NCBI GenBank assembly: GCA_903837305.1
Contig: CAILUB010000050.1
Location: forward strand, 1-6,600
Direction of reading: 5' to 3'
Length of the DNA stretch: 6,600 bases
Origin: an uncultured Cytophagaceae bacterium
GTDB lineage: Bacteria > Bacteroidota > Bacteroidia > Cytophagales > Spirosomataceae
Shown here: one piece after another, positions 1 through 5,560 of the stretch
Numbering within the stretch: the stretch's first letter is position 1
How the letters are laid out: every line of letters starts with the position of its first letter
Position numbers and translations under genes: made by a program
The notes under the pieces: model-generated
Database searches by the model: none
The model's input: the letters and a program-made list of their open reading frames with translations, nothing else
Told to the model about the DNA's origin: nothing

Positions 1-186
1 TAGCTGCAGGAATTGTACTACGCGGCTTCAATTACAGTTTACTTTTCTATAAAAACTATTTTAAATTATATTGATTAATTAAAATATTTATCGCGAGACA
101 TGAGTACGAGAATTATTAATCCCTAAAAGGTTTCATTAGAACTATTCTTGTTAAGTTGAACAGCTATACGCTCGTACTTCTTATAT
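1..186. other. AT-rich non-coding end region downstream of the SDR gene
   Basis: No convincing gene lies here. The first 180 bases count to about 30% GC, lower than most of the coding sequence. Stops are frequent in all minus-strand frames. The only open stretch at the edge begins at a TTG directly after a TAA near position 30 and runs off the left end, which is too little to call a gene. No GC-rich hairpin followed by a T-run is visible, so no terminator for the operon can be supported. A perfect minus-strand TATAAT lies at 65-70 (separate entry). The gap breaks the tight spacing of the preceding genes, so the next gene may form a separate transcriptional unit. Confidence 0.6.
65..70 (-). 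promoter_or_regulatory. Possible -10 box (TATAAT) for a gene beyond the left edge
   Basis: Read on the minus strand this is a perfect TATAAT. At 16-18 bases upstream the candidate -35 hexamers (such as CGATAA) match TTGACA poorly, and there is no extended -10 TGn. The surroundings are very AT-rich, so a chance match is likely. It would drive transcription leftward out of the window, the same direction as all the genes here. Confidence 0.2.
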
Positions 187-1125
187 TTAAACATTACCGT
201 ATTTTGTATTTTTTAACATTTTAAATCCTTTCACTAACTCAACAATACCAGCGTCTAAACCTATTTTCGGTTTCCACCCGGTAGATTCTAGCTTTTCATT
301 GGAAACAATATAATTTCTTTGATCCGGATCCACGCCTAATGGCGCCTCCATAACTACGAAGTCTGGTATGTGCTTTTTAATCCACGTACAAAGTTCAGCT
401 TTGGAAACATTTGCTTCTGACAATCCTACATTAAAAATTTCACCGCGCATTGAATCAAAGTTTTCAATTCCGTGAATAAAGGCCCGCACCACATCGGTTA
501 CGTGAATGTAGTTTCGCTTAAAGTGACCCTCGAAAAGCACAATGAACCGATCGTAAACGGCACGATAAACGAAATCATTCACTAAAAGATCTATTCGCAT
601 TTTTGGAGACATACCAAACACAGTGGCCAAACGGAAACTAATTGAATTTTTACGCTGCATCAACACTTTTTCGATTGCAACTTTATCTATTGCATATTTT
701 GAAATTGGATTTAAAGGTGAATTTTCATCACAATAATTATTTTTATCTCCTGATCCATAAGCACTATTTGTAGTAGGCATTAAAATTTTTTGATCATCAC
801 GTAAAATTTCAATCATTGAAATAATAGCATCATGATTAACGGTTTGCGCTCCTACTTTATCTTTATTACATAAAGGTGCACCCACATAAGCAGCGAGTGG
901 AATTATTATTTGAGCATCTTGAACATGATCTTTCATAAAATCTTCATGCCGTATATCACCATTTACAATCTTAAAATTATCATAACCACAACAATGGTTA
1001 AGGCTAGCTTGACCAAACATAAAGTTATCAATAACTGTAACTTCATGACCAATTTTAAGAAGCTCAGGAACCAAAATAGATCCAATATAACCAGCACCAC
1101 CTGTGACTAGGATTTTACTTTTCAT
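187..1125 (-). CDS. Extended SDR: NAD(P)-dependent sugar-nucleotide epimerase/reductase
   Basis: This 312-residue protein is a typical length for an extended short-chain dehydrogenase acting on nucleotide sugars. The Rossmann dinucleotide motif GGAGYIG is at residues 9-15, with an acidic-tipped second strand (VIDN, 31-34) suggesting NAD preference. D57 and the LAAYVGAP stretch (78-85) fit cofactor binding. The active site is YxxxK at Y144/K148, with T119 in TTNSAYG as the likely hydroxyl partner. 4,6-dehydratases carry T-D-E at this site and here it is T-N-S, so I read it as an epimerase or keto-reductase and not the missing 4,6-dehydratase. The gene is last in the operon, 24 bases after gmhA, with a good Shine-Dalgarno AGGA at 1133-1136. 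It is more AT-rich than the transketolase genes. By context it may reduce or epimerise the sugar made by the upstream enzymes. The exact substrate is unknown. Confidence 0.85.
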   Translation of the reverse strand: MKSKILVTGGAGYIGSILVPELLKIGHEVTVIDNFMFGQASLNHCCGYDNFKIVNGDIRHEDFMKDHVQDAQIIIPLAAYVGAPLCNKDKVGAQTVNHDAIISMIEILRDDQKILMPTTNSAYGSGDKNNYCDENSPLNPISKYAIDKVAIEKVLMQRKNSISFRLATVFGMSPKMRIDLLVNDFVYRAVYDRFIVLFEGHFKRNYIHVTDVVRAFIHGIENFDSMRGEIFNVGLSEANVSKAELCTWIKKHIPDFVVMEAPLGVDPDQRNYIVSNEKLESTGWKPKIGLDAGIVELVKGFKMLKNTKYGNV

Positions 1126-1149
1126 GAATATTTCCTTTAGTTAAGTTAA

Positions 1150-1737
1150 TTAGTTACTAAAAATCGATTCTTCTACACATTCACATAATGAATGCGCGAG
1201 AACAATATGAATCTCTTGAATTGTACTAGTCATTTCACCTGTAGCTGAAATACAGTAGTCAGCCTTTTTTTTTGCTTCACCACCATCACGACCGGTAAAT
1301 ATGATAGAGGGAATTCCTAGGCTTTTGCACATTTCAATAGCATTGATGATATTTGGCGATTTACCTGAGGTTGTTATACCAAGAAAGATATCTTTATTCG
1401 TCACCTTGCCAGCTATTTGACGTGAGAACACTTGATCGAAACCGTAGTCATTACCAATTGCGGTTATGATAGAAGAGTCTACAGTCAATGCTTCCGCTGG
1501 TAAGGGAGCCCTATCTCGAGCAAGCTTACTGACAAACTCAGCTGCTAGATGCTGAGCATCGGCAGCAGAACCACCATTTCCGGCTATGTATAAACGTCCG
1601 CCTATGCGATATCGCTTAATAACCTCGCTAACTGCATTATTGAATATTTCAATTTGATCAACCTGTTGCAGAAATTTTTTCTTAGCTTCTATCGAAGCAA
1701 TAATATTTTTTTTTAAAGTATCTTCTATTCTTTGCAT
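1150..1737 (-). CDS. gmhA: D-sedoheptulose-7-phosphate isomerase, SIS domain
   Basis: GmhA converts sedoheptulose 7-phosphate to D-glycero-D-manno-heptose 7-phosphate in the cytoplasm, the first committed step of activated heptose synthesis. The 195-residue length matches the family. An N-terminal helix leads into a single SIS fold with the phosphate-binding GNGGSAADAQH motif (53-63), where H63 and E67 correspond to the metal/catalytic pair. TTSGKS (122-127) is the second phosphate loop. Q174 and H182 in the C-terminal helix match the remaining family active-site residues. The ATG has a GGA Shine-Dalgarno about 8 bases upstream, inside the 12-base gap after hddC. Two A9 tracts are present: codons around K9-K10 (1706-1714) and codons K156-K158 (1265-1273). 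The neighbouring hddC and hddA-like genes place it in the GDP-heptose branch rather than the ADP-heptose branch, although GmhA itself serves both. Confidence 0.95.
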   Translation of the reverse strand: MQRIEDTLKKNIIASIEAKKKFLQQVDQIEIFNNAVSEVIKRYRIGGRLYIAGNGGSAADAQHLAAEFVSKLARDRAPLPAEALTVDSSIITAIGNDYGFDQVFSRQIAGKVTNKDIFLGITTSGKSPNIINAIEMCKSLGIPSIIFTGRDGGEAKKKADYCISATGEMTSTIQEIHIVLAHSLCECVEESIFSN

Positions 1738-1749
1738 TTTAATTTCCGT

Positions 1750-2448
1750 TTAATTAGGCAGAATATCTGCAGCCCTGAAGTAATCTTGAGGAACACCGAT
1801 ATCTATGAACTTTTCTGAAAACTCTTTACCGTAAATCTTGACATCGTTAGCCACAAGGGCTGGAATTATGTCATCTTCCAATGACAATTTAATATCTTGA
1901 GCAAACTCCGTTTTTACTAAAACGTTTGGGTTTATTAAATATACACCTCCGTTAGCTAGGCGTCCAATTTTTCCAGTGTCTGACTTAAATGATTCAATTT
2001 CACCATTAGATTTTACTTCCACCCCCATATAACGACCAACTTCGTTAGCTCGGAAAAGTGAAAATGTCCACTCTGACGAATGTTCTTCATGAAATTCTTG
2101 TAGTTCTTTAAGTGATACTTCAAAAAAGGTATCCCCATTAAGAATAATAATGGGATCATTCAATCCTCTTGCGGCTTTCAACAGGCCTCCCCCTGTCCCA
2201 AGTGGTTCATTCTCCATTACATACTTTAAAGGTATCGACTTATAGTTTGAACCAAAGAAATCTATAATGATTTCTTTTTTATACCCAACCGAAATGATGA
2301 ATTCATCAATACCTTGATTGATCCAGTAATCCATTAAATGCCCAAGGAACGGACGTTCACTCACTGGGGCCATTGGCTTAGGTAGGTTTGGTACTGCACT
2401 TCGCAATCTAGTTCCCATTCCACCTGCTAGTATGATTGCTCTTATCAC
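1750..2448 (-). CDS. hddC: D-glycero-alpha-D-manno-heptose 1-phosphate guanylyltransferase-like nucleotidyltransferase
   Basis: A 232-residue single-domain sugar-1-phosphate nucleotidyltransferase. The signature is complete: LAGGMGTRLR (7-16) for the nucleotide triphosphate, PKP (23-25) with K24, ENEPLGTGG (79-87), NGDTFF (104-109) with metal-binding D106, and FIDIG (214-218) with D216 as the second metal ligand. No hexapeptide-repeat domain follows, as usual for HddC. Translation starts with GTG, not ATG. This start places MIRAIILAGG at the N-terminus as in relatives, and an AGGG Shine-Dalgarno overlaps the stop of the upstream gene. In the GDP-heptose pathway HddC joins heptose 1-phosphate to GMP. 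Guanosine specificity is inferred from company with gmhA and the hddA-like kinase, since relatives can use other bases. Several stretches are only about 28% GC, clearly lower than the adjacent 3-dehydratase gene. Confidence 0.85.
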   Translation of the reverse strand: MIRAIILAGGMGTRLRSAVPNLPKPMAPVSERPFLGHLMDYWINQGIDEFIISVGYKKEIIIDFFGSNYKSIPLKYVMENEPLGTGGGLLKAARGLNDPIIILNGDTFFEVSLKELQEFHEEHSSEWTFSLFRANEVGRYMGVEVKSNGEIESFKSDTGKIGRLANGGVYLINPNVLVKTEFAQDIKLSLEDDIIPALVANDVKIYGKEFSEKFIDIGVPQDYFRAADILPN

Positions 2449-2455
2449 TAAATTG

Positions 2456-2459
2456 CCCT
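2456..2459 (-). promoter_or_regulatory. Shine-Dalgarno for hddC, overlapping the upstream stop codon
   Basis: On the minus strand AGGG overlaps the TAG stop of the ColD-like gene and lies 7 bases before the GTG of hddC. This supports the GTG start and suggests that ribosomes finishing the upstream gene can reinitiate here. Confidence 0.6.
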
Positions 2460-3642
2460 ATTCAACCGAATTGAGAATAGCGCAAATTTCATCTACCTCC
2501 TCTTCATGTAGGTCTGGAAAATTTCCGATGTAGAATCCGTAGAAGTGAATGTGCTCCACTTTGGGAAATTCAGTATGGTAATTTACAGGCACTAAACCTT
2601 TTAAGTAGGGCTGGCGGATTTGGTTACCCCCCCCTGCACTTCCGCGTCGAAACTCAATACCAGACTCACGCATTTTGACCATGAGTCTCTGCACGAAGCC
2701 ATCATCGGGTTTCTGCAAAACTAGGTTAAATGCATAGTTGCTAGAGCCCTCGATCTTGAAATCAGTTCTATATTTATTTGAATCGATCTTGCCTAGGAAT
2801 CGATGCAAATTTGCTGTACGGCTTCTTACGTTTGCATCCAGACGTTTTAGCTGACTACGCCCCATAATGCCGCCGATTTCGGTATTTCGTGTGTTGTAAG
2901 CTGCAAAGGCAAAGATGAAATCTGGATTAAGTTCGGGGTTAGCCTGCTGATAAGCATTTCTTAATATAGGATCATTTACCTCACGTACCATGCCATGCGA
3001 ACGCAGCATACGCACTTGTTGGTATACCTCGGGATCATTTGTACAAACCATGCCCCCCTCAATGGTACTCATATGGTGAGCATAGTAAAAAGAAAAATTA
3101 GAAATCCAGCCGAAACTACCCAATTTTTGATTATTGTGAGTTGCACCGTGCGACTCACAAACGTCTTCGATCAGTGGAATCCTCATACGTTCCAGTTCGC
3201 TAACTAATTCATCAGTTAGGCCGTCAAAGCCTTGGACATGTGTCAAAAACACCGCGCGCGTCTTGTCATTGACTTTGGCTAAAACTTGTTTGGCGTCCAT
3301 CGCCAGTGAATGCGGATCTATATCAACGAAGACGGGAGTAAAACCATTTTGTAGAACTGAGGCAATATCTGAAATCCACGTGAGCGGTGGAACGATCACT
3401 TCTCCGCCATCCGGGTGCCGTATCTTGAGGATCGCCATAGTAAGAAGGTTTGCGGAAGCACCCGAGTTTACAAAGACGCTATACTTGATACCCAGCCAAG
3501 CTGACCACTCTTCTTCAAAGGCACGTACATTAGGGCCGTGCGTCAATATGGGGTCATCTTGCTTTAAATGTTCAATGACAGCATCTAGATCTTGGCGCAA
3601 TATGTTGTTGCGCATGAGTGGAAATTTCATTTTTTGTTCCAT
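2458..3642 (-). CDS. DegT-fold PLP/PMP enzyme, ColD-like sugar-nucleotide 3-dehydratase
   Basis: The fold is that of DegT/DnrJ/EryC1/StrS sugar aminotransferases (394 residues; ColD is of similar size), but the Schiff-base lysine is gone. SFYYAHHMSTIEGG (184-197) has H189 where aminotransferases have Lys, the hallmark of the 3-dehydratases ColD and RfbH/E1. D160 in IEDVCESHG (158-166) should bind the PLP nitrogen. The region FAFAAYNTRNTEIGG (244-258) has no cysteines, so the [2Fe-2S] cluster of E1/RfbH is absent. This points to the ColD type, which removes the C3 hydroxyl of a GDP-4-keto-6-deoxy sugar using PMP and glutamate. M5 (ATG at 3628-3630) has GGAA 6 bases upstream, while M1 has no visible Shine-Dalgarno, so a 390-residue product is plausible. 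A G8 tract (2627-2634) encodes G337-G339. The gene sits 22 bases after the transketolase subunits and 9 before hddC. The substrate is inferred. Confidence 0.88.
   Translation of the reverse strand: MEQKMKFPLMRNNILRQDLDAVIEHLKQDDPILTHGPNVRAFEEEWSAWLGIKYSVFVNSGASANLLTMAILKIRHPDGGEVIVPPLTWISDIASVLQNGFTPVFVDIDPHSLAMDAKQVLAKVNDKTRAVFLTHVQGFDGLTDELVSELERMRIPLIEDVCESHGATHNNQKLGSFGWISNFSFYYAHHMSTIEGGMVCTNDPEVYQQVRMLRSHGMVREVNDPILRNAYQQANPELNPDFIFAFAAYNTRNTEIGGIMGRSQLKRLDANVRSRTANLHRFLGKIDSNKYRTDFKIEGSSNYAFNLVLQKPDDGFVQRLMVKMRESGIEFRRGSAGGGNQIRQPYLKGLVPVNYHTEFPKVEHIHFYGFYIGNFPDLHEEEVDEICAILNSVE
2627..2634 (-). repeat. G8 homopolymer inside the 3-dehydratase gene
   Basis: Eight consecutive G on the coding strand encode the Gly-Gly-Gly of residues 337-339 as GGG GGG GGT. 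The base after the run starts TAACC, so one added G gives GGG GGG GGG TAA, an immediate stop. One lost G gives a TAA after ten further codons. Both outcomes would remove about 50 C-terminal residues. The gene is in frame in this sequence. Confidence 0.9.
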
Positions 3643-3664
3643 TTTAAATTGAGAATTTTTATGA

Positions 3665-4630
3665 TTAATTTGGTAGTGTTATAGCAAATTTTCGGATTGC
3701 TTCTTTTACAGCATGGTGGCCAATTCCCACTTTTTCATGCAACTCTGTACGAGTTCCTAGTTCGAAGTGGTATGCACCCTCTACACCAATATTTAGCATC
3801 TTGGTCTTCAGTCCTCGTCGAGCGATGAATTCGAAAAGCATAGAGTCAAGTCCACCACGTCCCCTAAACCCTTCTTCGAGGCTAACGACTCCAGAATATG
3901 CTTGAAGAACGTTTTGTAGTTCACTTGCAGAAAAACGCGCAAGATCAAATAAGTCAATTACTCCAATGTGAAACCCATCGCTGGATAGTTCTGCAGCAAC
4001 CTTGAGAGCCGTGTGTAGCATATAACCTGTTGCAACCAGGCACATTGTTTCACCGCGCTTATGAACGTGGAATCCGCTGGATAAATTCGGTGGCTCAAGC
4101 TCATAAATAACTGGAAGAATTTGTGCATCTAAGCGCAGGTATTTTGGCCCAGATTGGTTTATACAAGTGTCAAAGAATGCGGCAGAAGTTACATGATCGG
4201 CGGGAGATAACACCTGAAAATTCGGTAGCGCGCGCATTAGGGTAATGTCTTCATAGCACTGATGGGTCGGCCCTGAGACTACGTAACTGTATCCTGCACC
4301 CACACCGATCAAGTTGACATTCATCTGACGGACTTCAGACAACAACGCCAAGCTCACCCTAATTTGCTCGTAGCAACGCATGGTAATAAAAGGGGCTATA
4401 GCATACGCAAAGACTGTGTAACCCTCCAACGCCAACCCAGCAGAAATATTGATAAGATTTTGTTCAGCTATGCCAACATTAACGAACCGATCAGGGAAAT
4501 CCGCGCGAATTTTATCTAACACTGGTGACCCGAAATCAGCACAAGTAAAAAATATCTTCGTGTCTTTCGACATTGCTTGCCAGATTTTCTCAAGAAGTGC
4601 ATCCCGCATGGCCAAGGGTTTGAAAATCAT
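3665..4630 (-). CDS. Transketolase-like ThDP enzyme, C-terminal subunit
   Basis: A 321-residue subunit carrying the pyrimidine-binding and C-terminal domains of a split transketolase. The catalytic glutamate that activates ThDP is E56 in VGIAEQN (52-58). The loop SGPTHQ (119-124) keeps H123, and LPNFQVLSPAD (135-145) is a strong family match. The C-terminal domain follows from about residue 190, with LEEGFRGRGG (251-260). Aligned by eye to yeast transketolase, the donor/acceptor aspartate D477 is S119, and the phosphate-binding H469 and R528 appear as G111 and A169, so a non-standard substrate is likely. R9 may match R359. The start codon overlaps the stop of the N-terminal subunit (ATGA), with GGAG 8 bases upstream inside that gene, so the two should be made in fixed ratio and assemble into one enzyme. 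The context suggests two-carbon transfer to a sugar nucleotide and not pentose phosphate work. Confidence 0.9.
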   Translation of the reverse strand: MIFKPLAMRDALLEKIWQAMSKDTKIFFTCADFGSPVLDKIRADFPDRFVNVGIAEQNLINISAGLALEGYTVFAYAIAPFITMRCYEQIRVSLALLSEVRQMNVNLIGVGAGYSYVVSGPTHQCYEDITLMRALPNFQVLSPADHVTSAAFFDTCINQSGPKYLRLDAQILPVIYELEPPNLSSGFHVHKRGETMCLVATGYMLHTALKVAAELSSDGFHIGVIDLFDLARFSASELQNVLQAYSGVVSLEEGFRGRGGLDSMLFEFIARRGLKTKMLNIGVEGAYHFELGTRTELHEKVGIGHHAVKEAIRKFAITLPN

Positions 4631-5430
4631 TTGAATTTCTCCAATAGGCTATCGATCAGTTCAGGCTTAGGATTAATTATGTGAGATAGCGAGGCATTTT
4701 CTAAACCTGGCACGCCCCTTCCCTTTAGGGTTCTCGCAATCAGTGCTTTGGGTTTACCTCCTGAAACTGACTTTAGCTGATGAAGAACTGATTGAACTGC
4801 AAGTACATCATGGCCTTGAACCTCCAAACAATCCCAACCAAACGCGCTTAAGCGAGAACTTAAATCACCATGCGACACGATATCGTCGGTATATCCAAGC
4901 ATGCTTATATTATTCTGATCCACAATTAGATGTAAGTTATCTAATTTATGTTGTGCCGCAAACATAATCGCCTCCCAATTAGCTCCTTCATGAAGTTCAC
5001 CATCGCCCGCTACAACAAATACGCTTCGGTCACTACCTTTACGCTTTAGACCAAATGCCATTCCGGTGCCTACACCAAGTCCATGTCCAAGAGATCCGTT
5101 AACTGTTTCATATCCAGGTATTACAGGATCCGGAATGCCACCAAGGAAACTTCCTGATTCACAAACATGTTTTAACTCTTCCAAAGGAAAAAACCCAAGA
5201 TCAGCTAGGATTGGGTACATACATATTGATCCATGTCCTTTACTGATAATGCATCTGTCACGATTTTCATCGCGTGGATTATTAGGATTTATCCGCAGCA
5301 CCCCTCCATAATAAAGTGCAACAAATATTTCGATGGAAGAAAGAGATGATGCTAATCGGGTTTCAGGAGCTCTCCGATGAATTCCCAGAGTTTCCAGCCA
5401 AACCCAGTGTGCTTTTTCTTTAAGGTTCAT
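4627..5430 (-). CDS. Transketolase-like ThDP enzyme, N-terminal subunit
   Basis: A 267-residue subunit with the diphosphate-binding domain of a split transketolase. The ThDP/Mg motif is clear: GDGELHEG (142-149) with D143, then DQNN (171-174) with N173. NPNNPRDENRDR (48-59) followed by SKGH (63-66), where H66 equals yeast H69, and NGSLGHG (111-117) are family landmarks; H250 likely equals yeast H263. Two substrate histidines are missing: yeast H30 (GHPG) aligns with R25 in TRLASSLS, and H103 (GHPE) aligns with I99 in GIPD. No good Shine-Dalgarno precedes the ATG, and an in-frame TAA sits two codons upstream, so no earlier start exists. The gene opens the five-step operon after a 130-base gap holding a candidate promoter and hairpin. 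Splitting of transketolase into two genes is common and not a disruption, since all ThDP motifs are intact. Confidence 0.9.
   Translation of the reverse strand: MNLKEKAHWVWLETLGIHRRAPETRLASSLSSIEIFVALYYGGVLRINPNNPRDENRDRCIISKGHGSICMYPILADLGFFPLEELKHVCESGSFLGGIPDPVIPGYETVNGSLGHGLGVGTGMAFGLKRKGSDRSVFVVAGDGELHEGANWEAIMFAAQHKLDNLHLIVDQNNISMLGYTDDIVSHGDLSSRLSAFGWDCLEVQGHDVLAVQSVLHQLKSVSGGKPKALIARTLKGRGVPGLENASLSHIINPKPELIDSLLEKFK
4639..4642 (-). promoter_or_regulatory. Shine-Dalgarno for the C-terminal transketolase subunit
   Basis: GGAG on the minus strand lies 8 bases before the ATG at 4628-4630, within the last codons of the N-terminal subunit gene. With the ATGA stop/start overlap it indicates translational coupling of the two subunits. 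Confidence 0.7.
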
Positions 5431-5464
5431 TTGTTAGTTTTCAAATTGTTAAAGTTAATTCAGG

Positions 5465-5513
5465 ACCAAATGCGAGTAGATTTAGCCCATTTTGTAGGCC
5501 ACGCAAATTTGGT
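5465..5513 (-). promoter_or_regulatory. Nested RNA hairpin in the leader of the transketolase operon
   Basis: In the minus-strand RNA, ACCAAAT-uu-GCG (5513 to 5502) pairs with CGC-ATTTGGT (5474 to 5465), giving 7 plus 3 base pairs around a two-base bulge. Inside it, UGGCCUA (5501-5495) pairs with UGGGCUA (5489-5483) over a 5-base loop. Two of the seven inner pairs are G-U and form only in the minus-strand RNA, which supports an RNA role over a DNA palindrome. No U-run follows, so it is not a simple terminator. If the candidate promoter just upstream is used, the structure would lie at the extreme 5' end of the mRNA. It could act on stability or translation. I recognise no known riboswitch family. 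Confidence 0.4.
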
Positions 5514-5525
5514 TAGGAAAATACA

Positions 5526-5554
5526 TTTATACCAAACTACAGCAATTTTGTAAT
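5526..5554 (-). promoter_or_regulatory. Candidate sigma-70 promoter for the transketolase operon
   Basis: On the minus strand ATTACA (5549-5554, 4 of 6 to TTGACA) is followed after exactly 17 bases by TATAAA (5526-5531, 5 of 6 to TATAAT). Transcription would begin near 5519, leaving a leader of about 90 bases before the ATG of the N-terminal transketolase subunit. The position in the only sizeable intergenic gap supports it. The low GC of the region raises the chance of a fortuitous match. Confidence 0.4.
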
Positions 5555-5560
5555 AAAGAT

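Noticed and set aside
103..178. Perfect 8-base inverted repeat AGTACGAG / CTCGTACT separated by 60 bases
   Set aside because: A match of this size in about 186 bases is expected by chance roughly once in four such regions, and no terminator or recombination-site features accompany it.
910..1110. 66-codon plus-strand open frame
   Set aside because: Antisense to the Rossmann region of the SDR gene, and its translation looks like random AT-rich sequence.
2995..3207. 70-codon plus-strand open frame
   Set aside because: Fully antisense to the 3-dehydratase gene, low-complexity translation and no family resemblance.
3263..3652. 129-codon plus-strand open frame
   Set aside because: It lies antisense to the N-terminal half of the well-supported 3-dehydratase gene, has no recognisable motifs, and is best explained as a shadow of that gene's codon structure.
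4627..4630. Frameshift splitting a single transketolase gene
   Set aside because: The ATGA overlap, a proper Shine-Dalgarno for the second gene and normal subunit lengths fit a natural two-subunit enzyme.
4449..5311. Plus-strand open frames at 4449-4634, 4743-4967 and 5066-5311
   Set aside because: All are short and antisense to the transketolase subunit genes, with no domain or motif.
3665..5430. Split transketolase as a dedicated supplier of sedoheptulose 7-phosphate for GmhA
   Set aside because: Attractive because transketolase makes this sugar, but the apparent loss of phosphate- and hydroxyl-binding residues argues against a sugar-phosphate substrate. It is kept only as a secondary option.
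5482..5526. 14-residue minus-strand open frame that could be a leader peptide
   Set aside because: No convincing Shine-Dalgarno, no run of a regulatory amino acid, a length expected by chance, and its ATG would lie upstream of the transcription start predicted from the candidate promoter.
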